From Variovorax sp. PBL-E5 (lineage in GTDB: Bacteria; Pseudomonadota; Gammaproteobacteria; Burkholderiales; Burkholderiaceae_C), in the NCBI RefSeq assembly GCF_901827185.1, contig NZ_LR594673.1:1-64000 (forward strand): a stretch of 64,000 nucleotides of DNA, given 5' to 3'. Below, piece by piece: positions 7,630-16,589 of this stretch. Position numbers and translations under genes: made by a program. Within the stretch, counting starts at the first letter, position 1. Each line of letters starts with the position of its first letter. Under the pieces are notes generated by a model. The model made no database searches. It saw nothing but the letters and a program-made list of their open reading frames with translations, and was not told where the DNA came from.

Positions 7630-8655
7630 GTGAACACCAACCAGAACATCGTCCCGATCGTCAACGCCGTCGGCGCCTCGTGGTTCGAGGACTTGAGCAG
7701 CGCCTTCCTGGACGAGTGCATCGGCCTCGGTGTGACCCTGGCCGGCTGCACCGCCAACGACACATGGGACGACACGTTGGAGGCGATGGAAAATCTCCAG
7801 ACCGTGAAGCGCGTCGTCGAGTCGCACGCCGGTGCGTTCATCGTGCAGGGCCGGGAGGACCTGGCCCGCCTGGGATCTGGCAAGGTCGGCGTGCTGCTTG
7901 GCCTGCAGAATCCCAAGCCCTTCAGCGACAGCATCAACTTCCTCGAGGCCTTCATCGACATGGGCCTGCGCTGCAGCACCCTGGCCTTCCGCGAGAACAG
8001 CTACTACGGCTGCGGCTTCTCGTCGCCCCAGGATTCCGGCTTGAGCCAGATCGGCCACCAGGCGGTGCGGGTGCTGAACCGGCGCGGTGTCGTGCTCGAC
8101 CTGTCCCATGTCGGCGACAAGACGGCCATGGACGCGGTCGCGCTGTCGGAGCATCCGGCCATCTTCTCGCACTCGATGGCGCGCGAGCTGATGGTCCAGG
8201 GCCCCAAGGTCGAATGGGCCGGCGTGAAGAACAGTGCCATCCGGCGCGCCGCCCCCGATGAGGTGATCATCGCCGCGGCAGCCAAGGGCGGCGTCATCTG
8301 CCCGGATGCCCGCATCGCCGGCAGCATGCCCCATCTGATGAAGCACATCGACTACCTGGTCAAACTGGTGGGCGTCGACCACGTGGGTGTCTGCGCCCAG
8401 GACGACTGGCACCGATCGGCCAAGGATGCGCGACGCATCCAGCCCTACCTGCCAGGCTACGACTCGGTGGCGGGCAAGGGCGCGCGCGAATTCGGCGCCG
8501 ACTACCGCATCTATCGCATGGAAGACCAGTTGGGACCGCAGGCACTCGCGGCCGATTTCCTCGGCGCCGAACTGCGCAGCCGCTATGTCGAGGCCGACGC
8601 GCAGAAGATCCTCGGCGGCAACCTGCTGCGCGTGCTCGACACCGTGCTTCGCTAG
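7630..8655 (+). CDS. M19 (membrane dipeptidase-like) family protein
   Basis: Encodes 341 residues from GTG 7630, preceded by AAGGAGAC. The segment LSQIGHQAVRVLNRRGVVLDLSHVGDKTAMDAV...AIFSHSMAR and the C-terminal DHVGVCAQDDWH place it in the renal-dipeptidase/peptidase M19 amidohydrolase family. Both zinc-binding histidines of the second half (DLSH, FSHS) are present. The N-terminal DGHxD motif reads VNAVGASW, and the metal-bridging glutamate region (usually GIEGGH) reads GLQNPKP. So at least part of the canonical binuclear site is missing. It may be a divergent hydrolase or a lactonase-like member rather than a dipeptidase. It is the first gene of a run divergent from LysR. Confidence 0.75.
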   Translation: MNTNQNIVPIVNAVGASWFEDLSSAFLDECIGLGVTLAGCTANDTWDDTLEAMENLQTVKRVVESHAGAFIVQGREDLARLGSGKVGVLLGLQNPKPFSDSINFLEAFIDMGLRCSTLAFRENSYYGCGFSSPQDSGLSQIGHQAVRVLNRRGVVLDLSHVGDKTAMDAVALSEHPAIFSHSMARELMVQGPKVEWAGVKNSAIRRAAPDEVIIAAAAKGGVICPDARIAGSMPHLMKHIDYLVKLVGVDHVGVCAQDDWHRSAKDARRIQPYLPGYDSVAGKGAREFGADYRIYRMEDQLGPQALAADFLGAELRSRYVEADAQKILGGNLLRVLDTVLR

Positions 8656-8666
8656 GCGGCGGGAAC

Positions 8667-9425
8667 GTGGTTGCCATGCAGAACCTGCTTGCCCCGCTGG
8701 CCGATTGCGAGGTCCGCTATCTCGTCGGCGGCCAGGGGCCGTCGCTGCTCTGCCTGCATCCTGCGAGTGGCGTGCGCATCACGCCGGCATTGGAAGAGCT
8801 GATGCAGAGCTTCACCATCTACTTGCCGACGCTGCCCGGGTTCGACGGCACGGCGCCGCCGCGGGTCGCGGCCACGGTCCCGCTGCTCGGCCGCTGGATC
8901 GGCGAGTTCATCGACACGGTGATCGGCGGGCCGGTCCGGGTGGCCGGACATTCCTTCGGCGGCTGGGTCGCGAGCTGGCTCGCGGTCCAGCGTCCGGCAC
9001 TCGTCGGATCGCTCGTGCTGCAGTGTCCCGCGGGCTTCTGGCCGCCGGACATGCCCCGGCCTGCAGCCGACCCGGCCACCCAACTGGCCCGGACCTACGC
9101 CCATCCCGAGCGCCGCCGCGCCGAGACCAAGTCGGACGAGGTCATCGCCGCCAATCGCCGGCTGGCTGTCGAGTACGGTGCCTGCTTGGCGTGCGATGAC
9201 GCGCTGGTCGCGCGCCTGGCCCAGCTCGAACTGCCGGTGCTGCTGTTGCACGGGCGCCAGGACGGCGTCGTGCCGATGGAGAGCGCGCGGCGGGTGCAGG
9301 AGGCGATTCCGCACGCCCGGCTCGTTTGGGTGGACGACGCGGCTCACAACATCGAAGTGGACCAACCCGATGTCTACACAAGACTTGTCAAGCAATTCCT
9401 CCTCGCCGACGCGCGGCCTGCCTGA
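8667..9425 (+). CDS. Alpha/beta hydrolase
   Basis: Encodes 252 residues from GTG 8667; an ATG at 8676 is an equal alternative. An HP motif (CLHPASG) for the oxyanion hole, the nucleophile elbow GHSFGG, the acid in HGRQDGVVP and the histidine in DDAAHNIE make a complete catalytic triad of an alpha/beta-fold esterase or C-C bond hydrolase. No signal peptide is seen, so it is cytoplasmic. It follows the M19 protein by 11 bases and its 3' end overlaps the next gene by 56 bases. The substrate is unknown; the setting suggests a step in breakdown of an organic acid or ester. Confidence 0.85.
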   Translation: MVAMQNLLAPLADCEVRYLVGGQGPSLLCLHPASGVRITPALEELMQSFTIYLPTLPGFDGTAPPRVAATVPLLGRWIGEFIDTVIGGPVRVAGHSFGGWVASWLAVQRPALVGSLVLQCPAGFWPPDMPRPAADPATQLARTYAHPERRRAETKSDEVIAANRRLAVEYGACLACDDALVARLAQLELPVLLLHGRQDGVVPMESARRVQEAIPHARLVWVDDAAHNIEVDQPDVYTRLVKQFLLADARPA

Positions 9426-10149
9426 GGTGGCCGGGCGACAACTGGCGCCGGACGGTGTCCTGCGCGCCGCGCTCAATCTCAGCAACTTCCTGCTGGTGTC
9501 CGGCCGGTCGGAAGCCGGCGAATGGCGCGGCGTGGCGCCGGACATGGCGCGTGCGATGGCGAGCGCGCTCGGCGTTGGCGTCGAGTTCATGGCCTGCGAC
9601 ACGCCGGCCGAAGTGGTCCGCGCCGCCGGCAGCGGTGCCTGGACGGTCGCGTTCATCGGCGCCGACCCGGCGCGCGCCGACCGCATCCGCTTCGCCGAGC
9701 CCTATGTGGAGATCGAGGCAGGCTACCTGGTGCCGCCGGGATCCACGCTGCGGCATGCCGACGAGGTGGACCGGAAGCCGCATCGGATCGCCGCCTTTCG
9801 CGGCAGCGCCTACGCGCTCTGGCTGGCCAGCCACCTGCAACATGCCAGCCTGATGCACGGCGCCACCTTCGACGAGGCCTTCGAGCACTTCAGGCATGGC
9901 GGCATCGACGCGCTGGCCAGCCTGGTCCCCAAGCTGCTTTCCGACCAGCAGGCGTGGCCCGGCAGCCGGATTCTGCCGGGGGCATTCATGACGGTGCAGC
10001 AGTCGGTGGGCTCGGACGCGCAGCACCCTGAGGGCGCCCTCTTCGTGCAGCAGTTCGTCCGCGATGCCAAGGCCACGGGTCGCGTCGCCGCCCTGATCGA
10101 GCAGCACCGGGTGGCCGGACTCAAGGTGCCGCCCTTGCGCGCGCGTTGA
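9370..10149 (+). CDS. Periplasmic-binding-like protein without signal peptide
   Basis: Encodes 259 residues from ATG 9370, inside the end of the hydrolase gene. The body (GVLRAALNLSNFLLVSGR...GVAPDMARAMASALGVGVEF...VAFIGADPARADRIRFAEPYVEIEAGYLVP) matches the SBP_bac_3 amino-acid/opine-binding fold. There is no hydrophobic export signal or lipobox, and the start is fixed by overlap with the upstream gene. It may therefore be a cytoplasmic sensor or a cyclohexadienyl-dehydratase-like enzyme, a known outcome of this fold. No ABC permease or ATPase genes are nearby. Confidence 0.75.
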   Translation: MSTQDLSSNSSSPTRGLPEVAGRQLAPDGVLRAALNLSNFLLVSGRSEAGEWRGVAPDMARAMASALGVGVEFMACDTPAEVVRAAGSGAWTVAFIGADPARADRIRFAEPYVEIEAGYLVPPGSTLRHADEVDRKPHRIAAFRGSAYALWLASHLQHASLMHGATFDEAFEHFRHGGIDALASLVPKLLSDQQAWPGSRILPGAFMTVQQSVGSDAQHPEGALFVQQFVRDAKATGRVAALIEQHRVAGLKVPPLRAR

Positions 10150-10190
10150 CTGGCAGCGGCGGCGCGCGCCCCAACAACAACTGGAGATGG

Positions 10191-11580
10191 TATGGACGCC
10201 TCCCCCTCGCTGATCGACCGCGAACTGTGGAGACACAGGTGATGAAGGGGGCCTCGCAGTCAACGGCATCGAGTGCCAAAGTGGAAGTTCTATGCAGCAA
10301 CCACTTACAGACGGAGGCCCCGAAATGGATCGTACGACGTATGGCTTGGACATTGCAAAGAACGTGATGCAACTGCACTGGGTTGATGGCGAGACGGGTG
10401 AGATCGGGCGCAAGAAGCTCGCTCGAGCCAGGCTGGGCGAGTTCTTCGCACAGCGGCAGCCGGCGCGCCAGGTGCGCGCGTTTGTGCGCAGCAACAAGGA
10501 TGACGCGGCCGATGCACGCGCGATCTGGCTGGCGGCACAGCATTCGGACATTCGTCGGGCACCGGTCAAGACAATCGAGCAGCAAGCGGTGATGTCGCTG
10601 CACCGGGCACGGTCGCACTGGGTGAGCGTGCGCACCGCCACGATCAACATGCTGCGCAGCTTGTTGTATGAGTTCGGTGTCGTGCTCCCGGGCGGCAAGA
10701 AGGCCGCACTGAAGACGATGGGGGTCAAGCGCGCCGAGATCGACGATCAACTGTCGCCGCTGATGCGCCGGCTGGCTGACCTGCAGCTCGAAACGCTCAA
10801 GGAGGTCGAGCGCAGCATCGATCGGCTCGAAGCCGAGATCGCCGGGCAGCAACGCCGGATCGACCAGGCGCGCGTGCTGCGCGAAGTGCCCGGCATCGGC
10901 GTGCTCGGTGCGACAGCGCTGGCCGCCACGCTGGGCGATGCGAGCGGCTGGCGCTCGGGGCGCGAGTTCGCAGCCAGCCTGGGGCTGGTTCCTGCGCACA
11001 GCGGTACAGGTGGCAAGACTCGCATCGGCCATCTGAGCAAGCGAGGCGACCCCTACCTGAGGACATTGCTCATCCACGGTGCGCGTTCGGTGATTGCGCA
11101 CGCCAAGGTCATGCCCGTGTGGCTTGAGCAATTGCTGCGACGCCGGCCGCCGAACGTGGCGGTGGTGGCGTTGGCCAACAAGATGGCCCGCACGGCCTGG
11201 GCGCTGGTAGCGCACGGTCGGGTGTACCGATCGGAGTGGAAGAGCACTCCGCCAAGTGGCTGCGGCGCGCAAGCGCAGGCAGCTTAGATCAACAACCTGA
11301 GACAACAACCGATAGGAGTGGAAGCCGCAAAGAGTGCGTGAGTCGAGTCGATGAAGTGATGGTGGAGCGGTCGGACCGCGGGTCGGGTAAAGCTGAATTT
11401 TTGTCCGGGCAAGCCTTGTGCGAAGCCCGTACCGGAGATGAGCACCGACCTTGCGCATGACCATCAAGGCCAGTGGGCGGGCTTCGGTCCGATCTGCACA
11501 AACAGGCTGGATATAAGACCGCAGTCATTACCGCCAGCCGGAACTTCAAGAACTCGCTTGCCACACGGGAGGCGTCCATA
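10191..11580 (+). mobile_element. IS110-family (IS1111 group) insertion sequence
   Basis: About 1,390 bp bounded by inverted ends TATGGACGCCTCCC (10191-10204) and GGGAGGCGTCCATA (11567-11580). It carries one transposase gene and about 280 bp of non-coding DNA at its right end. Subterminal inverted repeats and the lack of an obvious target duplication are typical of IS1111. The element sits between a good ribosome site (CTGGAGA, 10181-10187) and the start of the MFS gene at 11591, so it may have separated the transporter from its leader. Confidence 0.85.
10325..11287 (+). CDS. IS110-family transposase with internal deletion
   Basis: Encodes 320 residues from ATG 10325, preceded by GGAGG. The N-terminal DEDD domain begins GLDIAKNVMQLHW and continues to KDDAADARAIWLAAQ; the C-terminal Tnp_20 part contains REVPGIGVLGATALAATLGD and the serine-region LGLVPAHSGTGGKTRIGHLSKRGD. 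Compared with relatives, about 34 residues are missing in frame between FFAQRQPAR and QVRAFVRSN. That is where family members have the catalytic glutamate (MEACGSAH-type motif). The enzyme has lost one of four acidic residues and is probably inactive. Confidence 0.85.
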   Translation: MDRTTYGLDIAKNVMQLHWVDGETGEIGRKKLARARLGEFFAQRQPARQVRAFVRSNKDDAADARAIWLAAQHSDIRRAPVKTIEQQAVMSLHRARSHWVSVRTATINMLRSLLYEFGVVLPGGKKAALKTMGVKRAEIDDQLSPLMRRLADLQLETLKEVERSIDRLEAEIAGQQRRIDQARVLREVPGIGVLGATALAATLGDASGWRSGREFAASLGLVPAHSGTGGKTRIGHLSKRGDPYLRTLLIHGARSVIAHAKVMPVWLEQLLRRRPPNVAVVALANKMARTAWALVAHGRVYRSEWKSTPPSGCGAQAQAA

Positions 11581-11590
11581 TAAGACAAAA

Positions 11591-12949
11591 ATGGAAGTCA
11601 GCGAAAAAACCGACGTTTGCCAGCTGATCGACGATGGCGGGTTCAGTCGCTTCCAGAGGATCGCGCTCCTGCTGTGCGGGCTGAGCGTGCTGATGGACGG
11701 CTTCGATGTCCAGGTCATCGGCTTCGTCGCGCCCGCCATCGTGCAGGACTGGAAGATCGACAAGGCCAGTCTGGGACCGGTGTTCGTCGCCGGGCTGGCC
11801 GGCCTGCTGGTGGGCTCGCTGCTGCTGAGCATGCTGGCCGACCGCATCGGTCGGCGCCCGGTGCTCATCGGATCGACTTTCTTCTTCGCACTCTGCATGC
11901 TCGCGACGGCGCAGGTGCGGACATTGCCGGAGCTGATGCTGCTGCGTTTCGCCACCGGCCTCGGGCTCGGCTCGGTGCTGCCCAACGCCATGGCGCTGGC
12001 GGGTGAATACACGCCCCTGCGGCGCCGCGTGACCGTGCTGATGGTCGTCTCGGTGGGGTTCACCGTCGGTGCGGTGCTGGCCGGATTCGTCGCCGCCGCC
12101 GTGATGCCGCGCTGGGGCTGGCAGGCCGTCTTCCTCGTCGGTGGCTCGCTGCCGCTGGCGGTCGCGGTCGCCATGGTGTTCCACCTGCCGGAGTCGCTGC
12201 AGTTCCTGGTCCTGCGTGGCAGGGATGTCGTTGTCGATCGCTGGCTGCGTCGCATCGATCCCGCGTTCCATCGCTCGGGCGAGGCCGGCTACCGGGTCAA
12301 CGAACGGGCCGGCAAGGGCGCGCCGGTCAGGCAGCTTTTCACCGATGGCCGTGCGAAGATGACGCTGCTGCTGTGGGGCGTGAACCTGCTCAACCTGCTG
12401 AACCTGTATTTCCTGTCCAACTGGCTGCCGACCATCGTGCGCGACGCCGGACTGTCGCTGTCGGATGCCGTGCTCGCGGGAACCGCCCTGCAAGCGGGCG
12501 GCGCGGTCGGTGCCGTGCTGCTCGGGCTCGTCATCGACCGGGCCGGCTTCCGGCGGGTGCTGATTCCGTGCTTTGTCGTCGCGGGAATCGCCATCCTGCT
12601 GATCGGCCGTCCGGGGATCGAGCTCCTGCAGCTCTTCGCGGCCGTGGTCGTCACGGGCTTCTGCATCGTCGGTGGCCAGTCGGCCATCAATGCGCTGGCT
12701 GCCAGCTACTACCCGACCGCGCTGCGATCGACCGGCATCGGCTGGGGCCTCGGTATCGGTCGCTTGGGGTCCATGATCGGACCGATCGTCGGGGCGGAGT
12801 TTATTCGCGCGGGACTGCCGAGCAGCACCATCTTCCTGGTGTTGGCAGTGCCCGCGGTCTTGTCGGCGGGCCTGGTCATGGCGATGGGCGGTCCGCGGGC
12901 GGGCAGCAACGCCGGCCACGTTGTGGCAGTCCCCAAGGCCGGGCACTAG
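11591..12949 (+). CDS. MFS transporter, aromatic acid:H+ symporter family
   Basis: Encodes 452 residues with about 12 hydrophobic segments. The motif DGFDVQVIGF in the first helix and LADRIGRRPVLI between helices 2 and 3 are hallmarks of the AAHS group (PcaK, BenK, MhpT-like), which imports benzoate, hydroxybenzoate or phenylpropanoid anions. ATG 11591 lies 11 bp after the right end of the IS110 element and has no ribosome site in the remaining leader, so expression may depend on the element. A C-terminal tail (GPRAGSNAGHVVAVPKAGH) is cytoplasmic. The substrate is not predictable from sequence alone. Confidence 0.87.
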   Translation: MEVSEKTDVCQLIDDGGFSRFQRIALLLCGLSVLMDGFDVQVIGFVAPAIVQDWKIDKASLGPVFVAGLAGLLVGSLLLSMLADRIGRRPVLIGSTFFFALCMLATAQVRTLPELMLLRFATGLGLGSVLPNAMALAGEYTPLRRRVTVLMVVSVGFTVGAVLAGFVAAAVMPRWGWQAVFLVGGSLPLAVAVAMVFHLPESLQFLVLRGRDVVVDRWLRRIDPAFHRSGEAGYRVNERAGKGAPVRQLFTDGRAKMTLLLWGVNLLNLLNLYFLSNWLPTIVRDAGLSLSDAVLAGTALQAGGAVGAVLLGLVIDRAGFRRVLIPCFVVAGIAILLIGRPGIELLQLFAAVVVTGFCIVGGQSAINALAASYYPTALRSTGIGWGLGIGRLGSMIGPIVGAEFIRAGLPSSTIFLVLAVPAVLSAGLVMAMGGPRAGSNAGHVVAVPKAGH

Positions 12950-13109
12950 CGGCAAGTCAAGGCGAGCAGGGCGGGCGGCGGCTTCGCAGCGGGAGCGGGC
13001 TGTCGTTGGCCGAGGCTAGACTTCCGAACTCGGCCTGCAGTCATTCGCGCCGCAAGCGTCGATGCCTGCTTCAGCGGCAAGCAGACGTTGGTTCAGTGGC
13101 TGTCCTTGG

Positions 13110-13286
13110 TGGACGGTTGCCTTGTGCGTCGTGAAGCGCCGAGGCTTCCATCGCGTCCGCCACTATGGGCTCCTGGCCAACGGCAATCGCAAGGCCAGGC
13201 TGGCACGCATTCGCGAACTGCTGCAGGAACGCCTCCTGCACTTCGAGGACCGAGCCCGATCAAAATGCATGACCCAGCAGGCCTGA
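13110..13286 (+). pseudogene. IS91-family transposase remnant
   Basis: The frame around 13137-13240 reads RRGFHRVRHYGLLANGNRKA, close to the conserved C-terminal RGFxRIRHYG motif of IS91/IS801 Y2 transposases. No catalytic tyrosines or upstream domain remain. The remnant abuts a broken gene on the other strand, so the region is a deletion scar. Confidence 0.6.
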
Positions 13287-13402
13287 TCGACTCGGATGGC
13301 GATGCGAGCCTTTAACCAGCGGCCATGCCGGTGAAACTCCTCGTCGTTCTCAATGGAACGGGCAGCCTCTTTGAACCAGTCCAGGCTTGGAAAATGGCTC
13401 AC
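13262..13402 (-). pseudogene. N-terminal fragment, possible SCP2-like sterol-carrier protein
   Basis: GTG 13402 (minus strand) follows GGGAGA and opens about 47 residues (SHFPSLDWFKEAARSIENDE...KARIAIRVDQACWVMHFD). These look like the first strand-helix unit of small SCP2-type lipid-binding proteins. The frame then runs into the antisense of the IS91 remnant. The family call is tentative; the truncation is clear. From 13403 to 13603 I see no other gene. Confidence 0.4.
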
Positions 13403-13603
13403 GTTCGTCTCCCGACATCTTTGAATTTCGATGCCTCGGCAGCGTAGCCGCAGGGCCAGCAGCGGGATAGGGTCGCCGCGATACGCCGGTTCGCATGTTG
13501 AACTTCGCTCCTCCGGCCTGCGTGCGCGTAGCGGGTCTTGGCTGGCAGCGACCAACCCCATCACGGGCCGAAAGGCGCCCGGAGGTGGATGGCCGCCCCG
13601 GCC

Positions 13604-14419
13604 TCAGGCAAGAGGGCCGAACGGATAGACGGGGCAGCCCAGCCGTTGCGACAAGGTGCTGGCGGCCCGCATCAGCGGCACCAGCAGCGTCGGCTCTTCC
13701 TCCTTGGCCACCATGTGGCTGGGAAAGGTCACGCTCAGCACGCCCACGGCACGGCGCGCGGCGTCGAATACCGGCACGCCGATCGCCGCGAGGTTGGGCG
13801 TGTTCTCGCCGCGCGAGACGGCGAAGCCTTGCTGGCGGACTTGGACGATCAGCTGTTGGAATTCGTTGCGGTCGGTCACCGTGCTCTCGGTCATGGCTTC
13901 GAGCGGCAACTCGCGCATCAAGGGGGTCGAGATCGCTTCGTCCATGAAGGCCAGGAACACGCGGCCGGCAGAGGTCGAATGCATGCGCAGGTAGGTGCCC
14001 ATGCGCCACGGTGAATCGAGGAAGAGCGGCCCGCTCACACCGATCAGGTAAACCACCTTGTCACCGTCCAGCACCGACAGCCGCGTGCTGTGTCGAGTTT
14101 CCTCGGTGAGCCGGCGCAGCACGCCGAGCGCCTCGCGCGACAGCTGGTCATGGTTAAAGAACTGCGAGCCAAGCACGAAGGATTTCACCGCGATCGAGAA
14201 GGTCTGGCTGCCCGGATCCCGCGTCACGAGCCCGGCATCGCAGAGCGCCGCAACGATCTTCGAGGTGTGGCTCATGGTGAGCCCCGTCTTGGTCGCCAAT
14301 TCGGTGACCGTGTAGCGCGGCTGGCCGCCGGTGAATTCGGTAAGGAGGCGAAGGGCCGAACGCAGCGATTTCATCGCCGTCGGCGCGGTGCTTTCGGTGG
14401 TTGGAGAGGGTGTCGCCAT
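13604..14419 (-). CDS. IclR-family transcriptional regulator
   Basis: Encodes 271 residues from the ATG at 14419; the frame stays open further upstream but that stretch is not protein-like. An N-terminal winged HTH ([30 protein letters not shown]) is followed by the IclR effector domain ([19 protein letters not shown]...[12 protein letters not shown]...[22 protein letters not shown]). It is divergent from the two Bug receptors and the MaoC-CMD-ligase genes. A dyad between the genes is a candidate operator. By family analogy it senses the small aromatic or aliphatic acid that the adjacent genes take up and degrade. Confidence 0.9.
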   Translation of the reverse strand: MATPSPTTESTAPTAMKSLRSALRLLTEFTGGQPRYTVTELATKTGLTMSHTSKIVAALCDAGLVTRDPGSQTFSIAVKSFVLGSQFFNHDQLSREALGVLRRLTEETRHSTRLSVLDGDKVVYLIGVSGPLFLDSPWRMGTYLRMHSTSAGRVFLAFMDEAISTPLMRELPLEAMTESTVTDRNEFQQLIVQVRQQGFAVSRGENTPNLAAIGVPVFDAARRAVGVLSVTFPSHMVAKEEEPTLLVPLMRAASTLSQRLGCPVYPFGPLA

Positions 14420-14500
14420 GGTCTTGAGGGGGTGGGTGCTCGACCGATTGATTGACGCTGGCATAAGCATAGCATTTTCGCATATGATGATATCCTTACA

Positions 14501-14515
14501 GGAAACAATATTTCC
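14501..14515. promoter_or_regulatory. Candidate IclR operator
   Basis: GGAAACAATATTTCC is an inverted repeat (GGAAA-N5-TTTCC) in the 128-bp gap between the divergent iclR gene and the first Bug receptor gene. IclR regulators commonly bind 15-bp imperfect palindromes of this layout. The surrounding 14465-14520 segment is markedly AT-rich for this replicon, as expected for a promoter. Confidence 0.5.
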
Positions 14516-14547
14516 CAATGGGAACTTATGGATCCATCGAGACACTC

Positions 14548-15534
14548 ATGAGCCTTTCTCCTCGAAGCATTACTTGCCGTGCCCTGACCGCCTTCGGCCT
14601 CATTGCCGTTGCTTCGCTGTGGGCCGGCCTGCCAGTGGCGGCGCAGGACTATCCGACTCGCCCGCTGCGCATGGTCATCCCCTTCGGTCCCGATACGGGC
14701 ATCGATGCCATTGGCCGCGTCTTCGCGAAGAAGCTCGGCGCCGAGCTCGGCCAGCCGGTGGTGGTGGACAACAAGGCCGGCGCCACCGGCATCATCGGCG
14801 CCGAACTCGTCGCCAAGGCGCCGGCCGACGGGTACACGCTGCTGTTCTCGGCCGGCTCGGTGTATGCGCTGAACCCGTTGCTCTTCGCCAAGCTGCCCTA
14901 CGATCCGTTCAAGGGATTTACGTCGATCTCAATGGTGTATTCGCAACCGCTCGCGATCGCCATCAGCCTCAAGGTGCCGGCCAAGACGATTCCCGAACTG
15001 GTCAGCCTGGCGCGGGCCAAGCCCGAGAGCATCAGCGCCGGGACGGTGGGTGCGTTCCACGTGCTTTCCACGCAGTACTTCTCGAACTTCACCAAGACCA
15101 AGCTACTCAACGTCAATTACAAGTCGGGCACGCTGGTCGCGCTGCTGTCGGGCGAGATCGACCTGGTGGTCGACGTGATTTCGCTGCTGGCGCCGCAGCA
15201 CAAGGCCGGCAAGATCCGCATCCTCGCGGTCGCAAGCAACAAGCGCATGGCGATCGCTCCAGACGTGCCAACGCTGGCCGAAGTCGGCTATCCCGGCGTC
15301 GAGATCAGCACCTGGACCAGCCTCACCGGCCCCGCCAACCTGCCCAGGCCGATTGTCGACAAGCTCAACGCGGCGGTGGCCAGGATCGTGAAGTCTCCCG
15401 AGATGACCGAGTTGGCGGCGGCGCAAGGCCTGAGCGTGTTCTCGTCGACGCCGGAAGCCGTCGACGAGCTGGTGCGCTCCGAATACGCGCGCTGGCAGAA
15501 GGTCGCCGTGGACGCTGGCATCAAGCCGCAGTAA
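14548..15534 (+). CDS. Bug-family (TctC) periplasmic substrate-binding protein
   Basis: Encodes 328 residues from ATG 14548 (an ATG at 14518 is possible). A cleavable signal peptide ends at LPVAAQ-DYP. The mature start [23 protein letters not shown] and the loop [32 protein letters not shown] are diagnostic of Bug receptors, which bind carboxylated solutes in the periplasm. Here PFGPDTG replaces the usual PFAAGG in the first binding loop. It is the first gene after the divergent iclR and is followed by a second receptor of the same family. No TctA/TctB membrane partners are present in the window. Confidence 0.92.
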   Translation: MSLSPRSITCRALTAFGLIAVASLWAGLPVAAQDYPTRPLRMVIPFGPDTGIDAIGRVFAKKLGAELGQPVVVDNKAGATGIIGAELVAKAPADGYTLLFSAGSVYALNPLLFAKLPYDPFKGFTSISMVYSQPLAIAISLKVPAKTIPELVSLARAKPESISAGTVGAFHVLSTQYFSNFTKTKLLNVNYKSGTLVALLSGEIDLVVDVISLLAPQHKAGKIRILAVASNKRMAIAPDVPTLAEVGYPGVEISTWTSLTGPANLPRPIVDKLNAAVARIVKSPEMTELAAAQGLSVFSSTPEAVDELVRSEYARWQKVAVDAGIKPQ

Positions 15535-15572
15535 CGCGGGCCCATTCCTGGAATCTCAAAGGAGACAACGTC

Positions 15573-16556
15573 ATGTGGATTCAACGTCGTAGAGTCGGCA
15601 CAGCTGCCGCGGCCCTGCTCTTTTCGGCTAGCGGCGCGTTTGCGCAATCGGCCTTCCCCAGCCAACCGATCAAAGTCATCATCGGCTACGCGGCCGGTGG
15701 CGCACTGGACACGGTCACGCGCATCGTCGCGCAGGGCATGGCCGAATCGCTGGGCCAGCCGGTGGTGGTGGACAACAAGCCGGGCGCCAGCGGCCTGATC
15801 GCGACCGAGTTCGTGAAGCAGGCGCCGCCCGACGGCTACACCGTGCTATTCGTGCCTTCAACCTTTGTGGTCAACCCGATCATGATGGTCAAGGCGCCCT
15901 ACGACCCGGCCAAGGATTTCACGCCGGTATCCAACCTTGCCACGATGGCCGAAGTGCTGGTCACGGCGCAGGACTCCAAGATCAACTCGGTACGCGACCT
16001 TGTGGCGCTGGCCAAGGCCGATCCGGGGAAGATGAGTTACGCATCAACCGGCGTGGGCGGACCCGCGCATCTGTCAGGCGAACTGTTGCAGACGCAGACA
16101 GGCATCCAGACCATCCATGTGCCCTTCAAGGGCAACGCACCGGCGGTCACCGAAGTGATGGCCGGCCGCGTGAGCTACATGTTCAATCCGACCACCGGTC
16201 TGAAGGAATTCGTGCAGGCGAAGAAGCTCAAGCCGATCGCCATCACGGGCGTGAACCATCGCCTACCCGAGTTCCCTGACGTACCGACCATGGCCGAGGC
16301 CGGCTTCCCGGGTTTCGAGGATGTCGGCATCTGGTTCGGCGTCGTGGCGCCCGTCAAGACGCCGCCGGCCGTCGTCGCGCGCCTGAATGCCGCCATTCAA
16401 GACGCGCTGCGCAAGCCCGCCGCGCTCGAGCGGTTGAAGTCCGTCGGCGCGGTGCCGACCGCCGGCACGCCCAAGGAATTCCAGGACTTCCTGGCACGCG
16501 ACCTCGTCCGCTGGACCGGCCTGATCAAGGCGGCCGGCATCACGATGTCGAACTGA
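15573..16556 (+). CDS. Bug-family (TctC) periplasmic substrate-binding protein
   Basis: Encodes 327 residues from ATG 15573, preceded by AAAGGAG. The signal peptide ends around SGAFAQ-SAFPS. The binding loops GYAAGGALDTVTR and [32 protein letters not shown] are present. It lies 38 bases after the previous receptor gene and in the same direction. The two are diverged paralogs, not a recent duplication, so they may bind different acids or stages of one substrate. It probably supplies an unlinked tripartite transporter or acts as a sensor. Confidence 0.92.
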   Translation: MWIQRRRVGTAAAALLFSASGAFAQSAFPSQPIKVIIGYAAGGALDTVTRIVAQGMAESLGQPVVVDNKPGASGLIATEFVKQAPPDGYTVLFVPSTFVVNPIMMVKAPYDPAKDFTPVSNLATMAEVLVTAQDSKINSVRDLVALAKADPGKMSYASTGVGGPAHLSGELLQTQTGIQTIHVPFKGNAPAVTEVMAGRVSYMFNPTTGLKEFVQAKKLKPIAITGVNHRLPEFPDVPTMAEAGFPGFEDVGIWFGVVAPVKTPPAVVARLNAAIQDALRKPAALERLKSVGAVPTAGTPKEFQDFLARDLVRWTGLIKAAGITMSN

Positions 16557-16589
16557 ACTTCTACCGTCCTTTCACTTCCCCACAAAGAT

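Noticed and set aside
10191..10245. A short open frame starting MDASPSLIDRELWRH that looked like a gene interrupted by the insertion sequence
   Set aside because: Its first codons coincide with the terminal inverted repeat TATGGACGCCTCCC of the IS110 element, matched at 11567-11580, so it belongs to the element end.
14331..15572. A long plus-strand frame leading into the second Bug receptor
   Set aside because: It is a different frame through the first receptor gene. The receptor proper starts at ATG 15573 with a strong ribosome site.
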